From: an uncultured Paracoccaceae bacterium
GTDB lineage: Bacteria; Pseudomonadota; Alphaproteobacteria; Rhodobacterales; Rhodobacteraceae
Direction: 5' to 3'
NCBI GenBank assembly: GCA_937872465.1
Contig: CALMSR010000040.1
Location: 142,279 to 206,278, forward strand
Length of the DNA: 64,000 nucleotides
A program made the translations under genes and the position numbers. Below the pieces are notes generated by a model that saw only the letters and a program-made list of their open reading frames with translations, was not told where the DNA came from and made no database searches. How positions within the stretch are numbered: the stretch's first letter is position 1; every line of letters starts with the position of its first letter. Of this stretch, positions 27,205-35,898 are shown one piece after another.

Positions 27205-27474
27205 CTAGCAGGGTGCGGCGAACTTGCACTCGGTGTCGCTCGACTTGACGCTGGCCACGACGAGGATGAGCGCCAGCATGAAGCCCGCGGCGACGAAGAC
27301 ATAGGGCGAGGCGGAAGAGCCCATCGGCCTGGCTTCCGCCGGCGCGGCGGCTGCCGGTCGCGATGCGGCAAGCTCCGAGACCCCGGCGCTCGCCGCGCGG
27401 CCATCCCCGGGTGTCAATGCAAGTAGAACGGCCTGAAGAAAGACCGGGGCAAGCCCCCGAGATCTTCGCCCCAT
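27205..27474 (-). CDS. Small membrane protein, partner of the downstream small gene
   Basis: This 89-residue protein shares the plan of its neighbour: basic N-terminus, hydrophobic segment (FLQAVLLALT), Ala/Pro-rich spacer, and one membrane helix near 57-76 (YVFVAAGFMLALILVVASVK). Its tail DTECKFAAPC has two Cys that could form a disulfide. It lies 100 nt downstream of trcR on the same strand. No family is recognised. Confidence 0.5.
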   Translation of the reverse strand: MGRRSRGLAPVFLQAVLLALTPGDGRAASAGVSELAASRPAAAAPAEARPMGSSASPYVFVAAGFMLALILVVASVKSSDTECKFAAPC

Positions 27475-27550
27475 AACAATTCGTCCGTGAAGGCGTCCAA
27501 CAAAAACCCTTCATAGCACGAATTCGGCACGACGTCGCGGCCTATTTCGG

Positions 27551-27571
27551 GGGCGCCGCGATGGGGCGCCC
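27551..27571 (-). terminator. Hairpin just after trcR
   Basis: Arms GGGCGCC (27551-27557) and GGCGCCC (27565-27571) enclose a 7-nt loop, three bases past the trcR stop. There is no T-run, so termination is plausible but not proven; the two small genes downstream could still be read through. Confidence 0.35.
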
Positions 27572-27574
27572 GTC

Positions 27575-28339
27575 TCACTCGTCGGTGTCGTCCTCGTCGT
27601 CCCCGCCGGCCGGCGCGGGCTTGAAGAGGCTCTCCGCATCGGCCTTGGCCTCGGCCCGCGACGGCGCGCGCTCCTCCGAAAGCCCGGCCCCGAGCGTGAA
27701 GTTCTCCAGCCCGGCCATGTTGGCGGGGATGCGCGGCTCGATCTCCGCGGCAAGCGACTGCTCGGTGGAGACGAGCTTCATGCGCTCGGCATCGCTCATC
27801 ACCGTGCCCTCGCCGGCCTTGGCCTTGACCGCCCGCGCCACGGCGGCGTCGAGCTCGGATTGCCGGCACATGCCCAGCGCCACGGGGTCGACCGGCTGGG
27901 TATTGGTGATGTTCCAGTGGGTGCGGTCGCGGATCGACTGGATCGTCGGCTTGGTGGTGCCGACGAGCTTGGAGATCTGGCCGTCGGAGAGCTCGGGATG
28001 GAACTTCACCAGCCAGGCGATGGCCGCCGGGCGCTCCTGGCGCTTGGAGAGCGGCGTGTAGCGCGGCCCCTTGCGCCGGGTCTCGCCCTCGGCGGCGGGG
28101 TTGTGCATCAGCTGCAGCCGGGCGCGCGGGTTCTCCTCGCAGCGCCTGATCTCCTCGGCAGTGAGCTGGCGGTTGAGGATCGGATCGAAGCCCTTGATGC
28201 CCTGCGCCACCTCGCCGTCGGCGATCCCGTTCACTTCCAGATCGTGCAGCCCGCAGAATTCCGCGATCTGCTGGAAGCTCAGCGTCGTGTTGTCGATCAG
28301 CCAGACGGCCGTCGCCTTTGCCATGAGGGGAAGCGCCAT
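27575..28339 (-). CDS. trcR: Cell cycle transcriptional regulator TrcR (DUF1013)
   Basis: This 254-residue DNA-binding protein matches the alphaproteobacterial DUF1013/TrcR family almost end to end. It begins MALPLMAKATAVWLIDNT, then TLSFQQIAEFCGLH, an HTH-like segment, and later ISKLVGTTKPTIQSIRDR near 127-144, a second HTH-like segment. The C-terminus is acidic (GGDDEDDTDE). In the group, TrcR works with the CtrA/GcrA cell-cycle circuit and associates with RNA polymerase. The start at 28339 gives the conserved N-terminus; an ATG 13 codons further in is less likely. Confidence 0.93.
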   Translation of the reverse strand: MALPLMAKATAVWLIDNTTLSFQQIAEFCGLHDLEVNGIADGEVAQGIKGFDPILNRQLTAEEIRRCEENPRARLQLMHNPAAEGETRRKGPRYTPLSKRQERPAAIAWLVKFHPELSDGQISKLVGTTKPTIQSIRDRTHWNITNTQPVDPVALGMCRQSELDAAVARAVKAKAGEGTVMSDAERMKLVSTEQSLAAEIEPRIPANMAGLENFTLGAGLSEERAPSRAEAKADAESLFKPAPAGGDDEDDTDE

Positions 28340-28446
28340 GATCTTTGTCCTTCTCTCGAACAAGCCTCTTCCGGGTCCGAAAACTCGGCTGCGCCGGGGC
28401 GCGATGGTCGGTTTTCGCGGGAAGTCAGGGGCGGTATATAGGCGCG

Positions 28447-29073
28447 ATGCCCGTGATGATAAAGCCCTATCTCGCCGCCCTGGCCCTCGCGCTGGCCGCC
28501 CGCACGGCCGCCGCGCAGGACTTCGACTATTATCTGCTCGCCCTGTCCTGGACGCCGAGCTTCTGCGCCGCCGAGGGCGATGCGCGGGCGAGCCGCCAGT
28601 GCGACCCAGGCCGCGGGCTCGGCTTCACCCTGCACGGGCTCTGGCCGCAATACGAGGAGGGATGGCCGGAATTCTGCGACAGCGCCGCGCGCGATCCCTC
28701 GCGCCGCGAGACCGCGGCGATGGCCGACATCATGGGCGACGCGGGGCTCGCCTGGTATCAGTGGAAGAAGCACGGCCGCTGCTCGGGGCTCTCGGCGCGC
28801 GACTATTTCGACCGGGCGCGCCTCGCCTATGCGCTGCTCGCCCTGCCCGAGCCCGGCGGCAGCGCGGCAACCGCCGCGGAGGTCGAGGCGGCCTTTCTCG
28901 CCGCCAATCCCGACCTCTCCCCCGAGGCGGTGATCGTCACCTGCCGCGGCGACCTGCTGCGCGAGGTGCGCATCTGCCTCGACCGCGACCTCGCGCCGCG
29001 GCCTTGCGGCCCGGACGTGCTGAACGACGCCTGCCGCGACCGCGGCCCGCTCGACCTGCCGCCGCCGCGCTAG
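28447..29073 (+). CDS. Ribonuclease T2 family protein
   Basis: This 208-residue exported endoribonuclease cleaves RNA through 2',3'-cyclic phosphates. A signal peptide ends near residue 23 (AAA/QD). Catalytic segments are intact: CAS1 FTLHGLWPQ at 60-68 with H63 and CAS2 WKKHG at 106-110 with H109. LSWTPSFC opens the fold, and several Cys suit periplasmic disulfides. It is divergent from trcR. Its stop overlaps the stop of the convergent GDSL gene (CTAG at 29070-29073). Confidence 0.93.
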   Translation: MPVMIKPYLAALALALAARTAAAQDFDYYLLALSWTPSFCAAEGDARASRQCDPGRGLGFTLHGLWPQYEEGWPEFCDSAARDPSRRETAAMADIMGDAGLAWYQWKKHGRCSGLSARDYFDRARLAYALLALPEPGGSAATAAEVEAAFLAANPDLSPEAVIVTCRGDLLREVRICLDRDLAPRPCGPDVLNDACRDRGPLDLPPPR

Positions 29074-30083
29074 GCTGCCGCCCGGCGCCGCGCGACGAGG
29101 CCGAGCCCGGCGAGCCCGGCGAGCAGCAGCAGCGCCGGTGCGGGCAGCGGCACCGGCGCGACGCCCGCCCGCGCCGCCACGGCCGCCGCCGGAATGACCG
29201 AAGGCTCCGGGCCGAGGCCGATATAGGAGAGCGCGATCCCGGCCAGGCGCTTGTGCACCACCGCATTGGGATGGATGCTGTCGAAGAAGACCCGCTCGCG
29301 CGCCTCATCCGGAGTGCAGACCGATCCGTCCGGACCGAGGCAGGGCGTCGTGGTGTCGCTCACGCCGTAGCGCTCGGGATCGGCGAGCAGGTTGTTGAAG
29401 AACCGGTAGGTATTGACCCGGCGCACGTTCAGCCCCTCGTCGCGCAATTCCCCGATGCGGCGGGCGAGCTGGCGATTGAAGGCGAGCGTGCCCGCCGTTG
29501 CGTCGGCGACCGCCTCCGGGCCCCGGCGCAGGTTGCGCGGGATCCGGCCCAGATCGGGCAGGTAGAAGAAGAGGAAGTCGCGGACCCCGCTGCGCGCGAG
29601 CGATTCCGCGGTATCGCCCACCGCATCGGCGGCGCGACGGCCCACCGTTCCGATGCCGGGCCTGCCCACGCCCTTGAGGATGTCGTTGCCTCCGGCGAAG
29701 AGCGCGAGCAGCGGCCGGTCGCCGCGCCGGTCGGAATCGAGGCGCCGGTATTGCAGCGATTGCAGGGCAAGATCGGGGATGCCGTCGAAATCGGTGCGCG
29801 CCTTGGCGCCGCCCCAGGCGTGGTTGCCGCTCTCGGCCCCCGCCCGCCGGAAGGCGTTGATGACGCGATCCGCCCAAACGGGCCCGCTGGAGAAGCGGCC
29901 CTCCCAGTAGGGCGGGCTCTCGGGAACGGTGCCGAGCGTCGAGCGAAAGACATTGCCGGCGTCGCTGAGGCTGTCGCCGAGCACATGCAGACTGTCGTAG
30001 CCGTGATAGGTTGCCGCCCCGGCCGGGCCGCAGATCCCGAAGCCGAGCAGGGCGGCGATGGCGAGCCTGCGCAATGCGGTCAC
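29070..30083 (-). CDS. SGNH/GDSL esterase with VPLPA-CTERM sorting tail
   Basis: This 337-residue exported hydrolase has a signal peptide ending near residue 23, block I LGDSLSDAGN with nucleophile S38, a GGND block near 130, and block V DSIHPN near 270 with the Asp and His of the triad. The last 27 residues are VPLPA (311-315), a hydrophobic helix and a basic RRR end: a VPLPA-CTERM sorting signal, known mainly from Rhodobacterales, that should be cut and moved to the envelope surface. GTG is the start, and it overlaps the upstream exporter's TGA. Substrates may be lipids or short esters. Confidence 0.9.
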   Translation of the reverse strand: MTALRRLAIAALLGFGICGPAGAATYHGYDSLHVLGDSLSDAGNVFRSTLGTVPESPPYWEGRFSSGPVWADRVINAFRRAGAESGNHAWGGAKARTDFDGIPDLALQSLQYRRLDSDRRGDRPLLALFAGGNDILKGVGRPGIGTVGRRAADAVGDTAESLARSGVRDFLFFYLPDLGRIPRNLRRGPEAVADATAGTLAFNRQLARRIGELRDEGLNVRRVNTYRFFNNLLADPERYGVSDTTTPCLGPDGSVCTPDEARERVFFDSIHPNAVVHKRLAGIALSYIGLGPEPSVIPAAAVAARAGVAPVPLPAPALLLLAGLAGLGLVARRRAAA

Positions 30084-31072
30084 AGCGTCTCCTCCCTCTC
30101 GACACGATGCGGCGGCGCGCGCAGGCTATCACGCGACCCCCGGCGCGCAAGGCGAATTGCCGCGGCCGGCGGCCTTCCGTCGATCGCCGCGAGGCCGAGC
30201 CCGATCAGCGCCATGCCCGCCAGATGCCGCGGCAGCAGCGTCTCGCCGAGCACCGCGACCCCGAGCAGGATCGCCGTCACCGGGATCAGCAGGGTGACGA
30301 GCAGCAGGTTGGTCGCCCCCGCCGCGGCGAGCAGCCGGAAGAAGAGCACATAGGCGAGCGCCGTGGAGAGGGCCGCGACCCCGGCGAGCGCCAACAGCGT
30401 CGCCGCCCCCGGCGCGGCCAGCGTCCAGGGCCGGTCGACGAGGAGCGCCAGCGGCAGCAGGATCAGGCTCGATGCCGTCACCTGCCCGGTCGCGACCGCC
30501 AGCGGGGGCAGGCCGAGCGCGCCGAACCGCCGCCCGTAGACGCCAGCGAGCGCATAGGAGAAGGCCGCGGCGAGGCAGGCCACCTGCCCCGCCAGCGCCG
30601 CGCCCGTGCCGCCCGCCACCGCCCCGCCCATCATCACCGCGACACCCGCCAGCCCGAGCCCGACGCCGACGAGCCGCCCCGCGGTCAGCCGCTCGTCGCG
30701 GGTCAGCCGATGGGCGAGCAGCACGGTGAAGAGCGGCGTGCTCGCGTTCATGATCGCCGCCACCCCGGAGGCGACATGGCTCTGGCCCCAGACGATCAGC
30801 GAGAAGGGGATGGCGTTGTTGAGGAGCCCCATGGCGAGGAACGCCCGCCAGATCGCTGGGTCGCGCGGCATGGCGATCCCCTTGAGGCGCATCACGGCCC
30901 GCAGGATCGCGGCCGCAAGGGCCACCCGCAGCAGCACCAGCGTCAGCGGCGGCAGCTCGGCCAGCGCCACCTCGTTGAAGAAGAAGGATCCGCCCCAGAG
31001 CACCGAGAGGAAGAGGAGCAGGCCCCAGTCCCGCCGGGTCATGGTCTTGTGGATACGCACTGCGTCCTTCAT
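30080..31072 (-). CDS. EamA-family drug/metabolite exporter
   Basis: This 330-residue inner-membrane protein has ten hydrophobic helices in two EamA repeats, the usual DMT arrangement. Repeat starts are visible as LLLFLSVLWGGSFFFNEVAL and later ALAGQVACLAAAFSYALAGVY. The motif SLIVWGQSHVASGVAAIMNASTPLF is typical of RhaT/EamA members. GGGAG precedes the ATG at 31072; ATG codons slightly upstream are weaker. It overlaps the GDSL gene by GTGA, so the two are co-translated. The substrate is unknown. Confidence 0.9.
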   Translation of the reverse strand: MKDAVRIHKTMTRRDWGLLLFLSVLWGGSFFFNEVALAELPPLTLVLLRVALAAAILRAVMRLKGIAMPRDPAIWRAFLAMGLLNNAIPFSLIVWGQSHVASGVAAIMNASTPLFTVLLAHRLTRDERLTAGRLVGVGLGLAGVAVMMGGAVAGGTGAALAGQVACLAAAFSYALAGVYGRRFGALGLPPLAVATGQVTASSLILLPLALLVDRPWTLAAPGAATLLALAGVAALSTALAYVLFFRLLAAAGATNLLLVTLLIPVTAILLGVAVLGETLLPRHLAGMALIGLGLAAIDGRPPAAAIRLARRGSRDSLRAPPHRVEREETL

Positions 31073-31186
31073 CGCTCCCTCCGCCGCCATCGCCATGGCC
31101 CTGCCACGGCCCGGCCGCCGCGGCAGCCCGGAACTTGCGCAATGCGGCCCGCGGGGTCAGGGTCGCGGAAAACCGGAGCGCGACCG

Positions 31187-31711
31187 ATGCCGCAGGAGCC
31201 CGACCACCCCAGTTCCGACCTGCCGGCGCGGCGCGGCGCGCTGACAAGGCTGCATCTGCTCGCCGGGCAGACCGCCTCGCTGGCCATGGATCTCTTCCGC
31301 CCGCGGCTCAGCCTCGGCGTGCGCCTGCTCGCGATCGACGAATTCGGCCGGGTGCTGCTGGTGCGGCATTCCTACGTTCCGGGCTGGCACCTGCCGGGCG
31401 GCGGCGTCGAGCCGGGCGAGACCGCGCGCGCCGCCGCCATGCGCGAGGCGCGCGAGGAGGGCGGGATCGATCTGGCCGATCCGCCCGAGCTCTTCCACAT
31501 CTATGCCAACCGCGCCCTCGGCCGCCACGACCACGTGCTGCTCTTCCTGGCTCGCGGCGTCGCCGGCCCGAGGCGGCCCCCGGCGAGCCGGCTCGAGATC
31601 CGCGAGACCGGCTTCTTCGCGCCCGGCGCGCTGCCGGAGGAAACCACCTCCGCCACCCGGAACCGCATCGCCGAGGTTCTATCGGCAGACCCGCCCGCCG
31701 ACCTCTGGTAG
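31187..31711 (+). CDS. NUDIX hydrolase
   Basis: This 174-residue cytosolic pyrophosphatase hydrolyses a nucleoside diphosphate linked to another group. The Nudix box GX5EX7REUXEEXGU is intact as GGVEPGETARAAAMREAREEGG at 72-93. A Pro-Gly-Trp-His-Leu strand comes just before it. An N-terminal helix of about 40 residues precedes the domain. It is divergent from the exporter. Motifs beyond the box do not identify the substrate. Confidence 0.9.
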   Translation: MPQEPDHPSSDLPARRGALTRLHLLAGQTASLAMDLFRPRLSLGVRLLAIDEFGRVLLVRHSYVPGWHLPGGGVEPGETARAAAMREAREEGGIDLADPPELFHIYANRALGRHDHVLLFLARGVAGPRRPPASRLEIRETGFFAPGALPEETTSATRNRIAEVLSADPPADLW

Positions 31712-31823
31712 GCCCGCCGCGCGGCCGGACGCGACACGGTGCCCTGGCCGATCGTCGCGGGCGCATCGCCAAGGGTCGGCGCTTGCCCCGCGCGAGACGG
31801 GTCGGCGTCAAGCGGCGTCGGCA

Positions 31824-32819
31824 TCAGTCCAGGCTCAGGATGATCTTGCCCACATGCGCCGAGCTCTCCATCCTCGCATGGGCCTCCGCGGCCTGCTCGA
31901 GCGGATAGACCCGGTCGATCACCGGCGCGATCCGGCCGGCGGCGAGCAGCGGCCAGACCTCGCGCCGCAGATCCGCCGCGATCGCCGCCTTGGCCTCCAC
32001 CGACTGCGGCCTGAGCGTCGAGCCGGTCAGGGTCAGGCGGCGCATCATCACCTGGGCGAAATTGACCTCCGCCTTGGTGCCCTGGAGGAAGGCGATCATC
32101 ACCAGCCGCCCGTCGGTCGCGAGCGCCCGGAGGTTGCGCGCGATGTAGTCGCCGCCCACCATGTCGAGGATGACGTCGACGCCGCGCCCCCCGGTCGCCG
32201 CGCGCGACTCGGCCACGAAATCCTCCTCGCGGTAGTTGATGGCGCGCTCCGCCCCGAGCGCGCGGCAGGCGGCGCATTTCGCCTCCGAGCCCGCGGTGGC
32301 GAAGACCCGCGCCCCGCGCGCGGCGGCGAGCTGGATCGCCGTGGTGCCGATCCCCGAGGAGCCGCCATGCACCAGGAAGCTCTCCCCCGCCGCCAGCCGC
32401 CCGCGCAGGAAGACGTTGCTCCAGACCGTGAAGAAGGTCTCGCAGAGCCCTGCCGCCGCAGTGATTTCCATGCCCACCGGCACCGGCAGCGCGTGGTCCT
32501 GATGCGTGAGCGCATATTCCGCATAGCCGCCGCCGGGCAGCAGCGCCGTGACCGGATCGCCCACCGCCCAGGCCGAGCCGCCCGGCCCCACCGCCGCGAC
32601 CTCGCCCGCGGCCTCCAGCCCCGGCAGGTCCGAGGCGCCCTTCGGCGGGGCATAGGCGCCGGCGCGCTGCAGCGCATCGGGGCGGTTCACCCCCGCCGCC
32701 CGCACCCGGATCAGGATCTCGCCGGCCCCGGGCTTCGGCACCCGCCGCGTGGCGAGGCGCAGAACCTCCGGCCCGCCGGGCGTGGCGATCTCCACCACGC
32801 GCATCTCCGCGGGGATCAT
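31824..32819 (-). CDS. NAD(P)H-quinone oxidoreductase, zeta-crystallin type
   Basis: This 331-residue medium-chain reductase lacks structural zinc ligands. The NADPH motif is HGGSSGIGTTAIQLAAARGARV near 150-171, with AGSEAKCAACRALGAERAINY following. The N-terminal GroES-like half contains AAGVNRPDALQRAGAYAPP near 41-59. Its start overlaps the aminotransferase stop by ATGA at 32816-32819; an ATG at 32804 is an alternative. Members reduce quinones or enone lipids; the natural substrate is unknown. Confidence 0.9.
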   Translation of the reverse strand: MIPAEMRVVEIATPGGPEVLRLATRRVPKPGAGEILIRVRAAGVNRPDALQRAGAYAPPKGASDLPGLEAAGEVAAVGPGGSAWAVGDPVTALLPGGGYAEYALTHQDHALPVPVGMEITAAAGLCETFFTVWSNVFLRGRLAAGESFLVHGGSSGIGTTAIQLAAARGARVFATAGSEAKCAACRALGAERAINYREEDFVAESRAATGGRGVDVILDMVGGDYIARNLRALATDGRLVMIAFLQGTKAEVNFAQVMMRRLTLTGSTLRPQSVEAKAAIAADLRREVWPLLAAGRIAPVIDRVYPLEQAAEAHARMESSAHVGKIILSLD

Positions 32820-33685
32820 GCCGCCCTCCGGCCGGCATGGGCGAAGCCGCGGTAGAGCGCCATCGCGCGTTCCGCCACCCGTGTCGAGGGCAGCTCGCGC
32901 TGCTCGAAGCGGGTCACGGGCACCACCTTGTTGGCGTTGCCGGTGAGGAAGATCTCCTCGGCGGCGGCGAAATCGGCGACATCGAGGCTCGCCTCGACCA
33001 CCGCGACCCCGTCCGCGCGCAGGAGCGCGATGATGCGCTGCCGGGTGATGCCGTCGAGGAAGGTGCCGTTCGGGACCGGGGTCATCACCACGCCGTCCCG
33101 GACCAGGAAGACGTTGGTCGAGGCGGTCTCGGCCACCTTGCCCTCGGGGTCGAGCGAGAGCGCGTTGTCGAAGCCGCGGGTGCGGGCCTCGCGCAGGATG
33201 CGGGCGTTGTTGGGATAATGGCAGGCCGCCTTGGCCTCGGTGATCGCGCAATCGGGGCCCGGACGGCGATAGGGCGAGACCCCGAGCGCGAAGGGCGCGC
33301 GTCCCCGCAGCGGCAGATCCTCGATGCAGACCGCGAAGGCGGTCGAGTCGGGCAGCGCGTCGATGATGGCCGGCGAGCCTTCGCGCGACCACATCATCGG
33401 CCTGAGATAGAGCGCGCGGTCCGCGCCCATCCGCCGCACCCCCTCGAGCAGCAGCGCCTCGATCTCCTCCGCCCCCAGCGGTGCCGCGAGCCCCATGGCC
33501 GTCGCCGAGGCGATCAGCCGGGCGCAATGGCGGTCGAGATCGGGCGTCACCCCCTCGAAGAACCGCGCGCCGTCGAAGACCATGGTGCCCTGCCAGGCGC
33601 CATGGTCGCTCGCGCCGAGGATCGGCGCGTCGCCGTCGTGCCAGCGGCCCTGATAGAAGGTCGCGCTGCGGGTGCCGAGCGCCAT
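32816..33685 (-). CDS. Branched-chain amino acid aminotransferase-like, class IV PLP
   Basis: This 289-residue PLP enzyme has the class IV fold. The Schiff-base lysine is K152 in CAITEAKAACHYPNNA, and the PLP phosphate-binding GITRQRII lies near 215. The signature ETASTNVFLVRDG near 185-198 is typical of BCAT and D-amino-acid transaminases. Rhodobacterales carry several such paralogues, and the IlvE role cannot be separated from ADC-lyase or D-aminotransferase roles here. It is translationally coupled to the quinone oxidoreductase downstream. Confidence 0.88.
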   Translation of the reverse strand: MALGTRSATFYQGRWHDGDAPILGASDHGAWQGTMVFDGARFFEGVTPDLDRHCARLIASATAMGLAAPLGAEEIEALLLEGVRRMGADRALYLRPMMWSREGSPAIIDALPDSTAFAVCIEDLPLRGRAPFALGVSPYRRPGPDCAITEAKAACHYPNNARILREARTRGFDNALSLDPEGKVAETASTNVFLVRDGVVMTPVPNGTFLDGITRQRIIALLRADGVAVVEASLDVADFAAAEEIFLTGNANKVVPVTRFEQRELPSTRVAERAMALYRGFAHAGRRAA

Positions 33686-33718
33686 GGCATGCCTCCGGTC
33701 GGTCTGCCCGCGCGGCGA

Positions 33719-34438
33719 TCAGCCCCTCGAGCGGAGCGATCCCGGCAGGTCGGAGGGGGCAGTATCCCCGGGCGCCCGCACCCGGTCAAGCAGCCGCTGC
33801 GGCCCCTTAAGCATCGCCGCGGCCAGGGGGTTCTTGCGGACCCGCGCCTTGACCTGCTCGAATTGCATCACGTTGTCGATGCGGCGCTGGATGAATTCGC
33901 GAGTGGCCGAGGCGCCGGGCGTCTCGTCGCCGAGCCAGTAGAGCAGCGCCGAGGAATAGACCGCCGAGAGCGTCGTGCGCTTGGAATACCAGTTGAAATC
34001 GCGGCTCTCGTCGCCGAGCGCGGTCCAGATCGTGTCGGCGGTGTGCCAGATCGCCCGCGCGCCGTCCGCCGCGTGCTGCGGCAGCGCGAAGAAGGCCGCG
34101 CCGCGGCGCACCGCCTCGCGCTCGCCGGCCACGAGCTCCAGCCGGCGCATCACCGCATAGGCGATGCGGTCGCGAAAGCGCAGGCCCCCGAGATCGGCCG
34201 CGGCCAGATCCGCCGCCAGCGCCCGGTCGCGCGCATAATGATAGGCCAAGGCCAGATCGAGCCCGCCGCGCGGAAAGGCGAGCCGCGCGAGCCCGGGATC
34301 GACGCCCGCCTCCACCACCGCCTGGGCGAGGCTTCGGTCCGACCAGCCGTCGAAGGCGACATGGGGCAGCGCCGCCGCCACCACCGCCTCGCGCAATGCG
34401 GCAAGCCGCTCCTCCTCGCCCGGCCCCGTCTCGGTCAT
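33719..34438 (-). CDS. COQ9 family ubiquinone biosynthesis protein
   Basis: This 239-residue protein has a TetR-like N-terminal half and the COQ9 lipid-binding domain. Diagnostic sequence is ESRDFNWYSKRTTLSAVYSSALLYWLGDE near 144-172. COQ9 binds isoprenoid quinone intermediates and presents them to the COQ7 hydroxylase; in bacteria it is largely alphaproteobacterial. The start at 34438 matches the expected N-terminus. It is divergent from rpsU, a conserved arrangement in Rhodobacterales as far as I recall. Confidence 0.93.
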   Translation of the reverse strand: MTETGPGEEERLAALREAVVAAALPHVAFDGWSDRSLAQAVVEAGVDPGLARLAFPRGGLDLALAYHYARDRALAADLAAADLGGLRFRDRIAYAVMRRLELVAGEREAVRRGAAFFALPQHAADGARAIWHTADTIWTALGDESRDFNWYSKRTTLSAVYSSALLYWLGDETPGASATREFIQRRIDNVMQFEQVKARVRKNPLAAAMLKGPQRLLDRVRAPGDTAPSDLPGSLRSRG

Positions 34439-34475
34439 CGCCGTCTCCCCCTGCGATATTTTCCGCGCAGGACTG

Positions 34476-34504
34476 TGGACAGCCCGGCGCTCGGCCGATA
34501 TATA
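34476..34504 (+). promoter_or_regulatory. Sigma-70-like promoter of rpsU
   Basis: TGGACA at 34476-34481 (five of six consensus -35 bases) is followed after exactly 17 nt by TATATA at 34499-34504. It lies 54 nt before the rpsU start, which has AAAGGTGGTG as ribosome-binding site. It is one of the best promoter matches in the window and suits a highly expressed ribosomal gene. Confidence 0.65.
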
Positions 34505-34557
34505 GCGCGTTCCTGCGAAATATCGAAACTCCGACGTCTGAAAGGTGGTGAATATCT

Positions 34558-34764
34558 GTGCAGGTAACGGTTCGTGACAACAACGTCGACCAGGCGTTGC
34601 GCGCGCTCAAGAAGAAGCTGCAGCGCGAAGGCGTCTTCCGCGAGATGAAGCTTCGGCAGCATTTCGAGAAGCCGTCCGTCAAGAAGGCCCGTGAGCGGGC
34701 CGAGGCGATCCGCCGGGCACGCAAGCTGGCGCGCAAGAAGCTGCAGCGCGAAGGCATGCTCTGA
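34558..34764 (+). CDS. rpsU: 30S ribosomal protein S21
   Basis: This 68-residue basic protein is full-length S21: [20 protein letters not shown], then [18 protein letters not shown] and a Lys/Arg-rich helix. S21 binds near the anti-Shine-Dalgarno end of 16S rRNA and aids initiation. The start codon is GTG at 34558 with a strong AAAGGTGGTG site. It is a single-gene unit with a clear promoter and terminator. Confidence 0.97.
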   Translation: MQVTVRDNNVDQALRALKKKLQREGVFREMKLRQHFEKPSVKKARERAEAIRRARKLARKKLQREGML

Positions 34765-34799
34765 CGACCTGACCGACCGGTCACGCAAACGGATTCGAG

Positions 34800-34826
34800 A
34801 AACCCCCGGCAGCGTTCGGGGGTTTT
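34800..34826 (+). terminator. Rho-independent terminator of rpsU
   Basis: AAACCCCCG (34800-34808) pairs with CGGGGGTTT (34817-34825) round an 8-nt loop, and the 3' arm runs into TTTT. It lies 36 nt after rpsU and is the most canonical intrinsic terminator in the window. The rest of 34827-35008 contains nothing I can identify. Confidence 0.88.
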
Positions 34827-35008
34827 GCGCCTTTCGGGGTCGGGCCCGGAGCGGATCCGGGCCAGGGGATTGATCCCATACGGAGACTCCCGGCATGACG
34901 GCCCCTCGGATGGCCGCGCCGGCGCGGAGGTCCCACAAAAGCCGTTGCCCGGTTGCGGGCCGGGCGTCCGGGCTGCATGATCGCCGCGCAGCGACGCGGG
35001 GGACCGAC

Positions 35009-35446
35009 GTGACGAAGAAGACAGCCACCGGAGGCGATACCGAAGGGCCCGCGCTGCTGGCCGGCGGCAATCCGCAGATCCCGAAGGGCTACGGCGACGC
35101 CCCCGTTCAGGCCTATATCGCGGCGATGCCCGGCTGGAAGCGCGACGTGGGTCGCCGGCTCGATGCGCTGATCACCCGCGCCGTGCCGGAGGTGCAGAAG
35201 GCGGTGAAGTGGAACTCGCCCTTCTACGGCATCGAGGGCCAGGGCTGGTTCCTCAGCTACCATTGCTTCGCGAAATACGTGAAGGTCGCCTTCTTCCGCG
35301 GCACGTCGCTGACCCCGGTCCCGCCGGTCGCCTCCAGGCAGGAGGAGGTGCGCTATCTCCACATCCGGGAGGCGGAGCCGATCGACGAGGCCCGGCTCGC
35401 CGACTGGATCGGGCAGGCGAGCCGGCTGCCCGGCGAGCGAATGTGA
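35009..35446 (+). CDS. DUF1801 domain protein
   Basis: This 145-residue protein carries a DUF1801 (YdhG/iron-chaperone-like) domain. Characteristic pieces are YIAAMPGWKRDVGRRLDALI near 34-53, AVPEVQKAVKWNSPFYGIEG near 56-75 and FAKYVKVAFFRG near 85-96. GTG at 35009 is chosen because it has GCGGGGGA upstream; the frame remains open further 5' but without a good site. DUF1801 proteins are small, cytosolic and poorly understood, and a frataxin-like iron role suggested for relatives is not established. A second DUF1801 gene follows. Confidence 0.8.
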   Translation: MTKKTATGGDTEGPALLAGGNPQIPKGYGDAPVQAYIAAMPGWKRDVGRRLDALITRAVPEVQKAVKWNSPFYGIEGQGWFLSYHCFAKYVKVAFFRGTSLTPVPPVASRQEEVRYLHIREAEPIDEARLADWIGQASRLPGERM

Positions 35447-35478
35447 GCGGCGCGAGACCGCTGGGAAGGAGAGGCCCC

Positions 35479-35898
35479 ATGCCGAAAGAAGACGCCGATT
35501 CCCCGTCCCGGCGGATCGATGCGCGGATCGCCGAGCTGGGCGACTGGCGGGGCGAGACGCTCGCCCGGATCCGCGCGCTGATCCGCGAGGCCGACCCGGA
35601 GGTGGTCGAGACCTGGAAATGGCGCGGGGTCCCGGTCTGGGAGCATGCCGGCATCCTCTGCACCGGCGAGACCTACAAGGACAAGGTGAAGCTGACCTTC
35701 GCCCGGGGCGCCGCGCTCGAGGACCCCGCCGGCCTCTTCAACGCCAGCCTCGAGGGCAACACCCGGCGCGCCATCGACATCCGCCGGGGCGAGGCCATCG
35801 ACGAAGCCGCGTTCCGGGCGCTCCTCCGGGCCGCCGTGGCGCTGAACCTGTCGCGGCGGACCGCACCGCGCTCCGCCGGGTCGCGAGAATCAGGCTGA
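35479..35898 (+). CDS. DUF1801 domain protein (second copy)
   Basis: This 139-residue paralogue of the preceding gene has the same plan: RIAELGDWRGETLARIRALI, then EADPEVVETWKWRGVPVWEHAG, then CTGETYKDKVKLTFARGAAL, and a C-terminal helix. AAGGAGAGG precedes the ATG, 32 nt after its neighbour. The pair probably arose by duplication and is co-transcribed. No catalytic motif is seen. Confidence 0.8.
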   Translation: MPKEDADSPSRRIDARIAELGDWRGETLARIRALIREADPEVVETWKWRGVPVWEHAGILCTGETYKDKVKLTFARGAALEDPAGLFNASLEGNTRRAIDIRRGEAIDEAAFRALLRAAVALNLSRRTAPRSAGSRESG

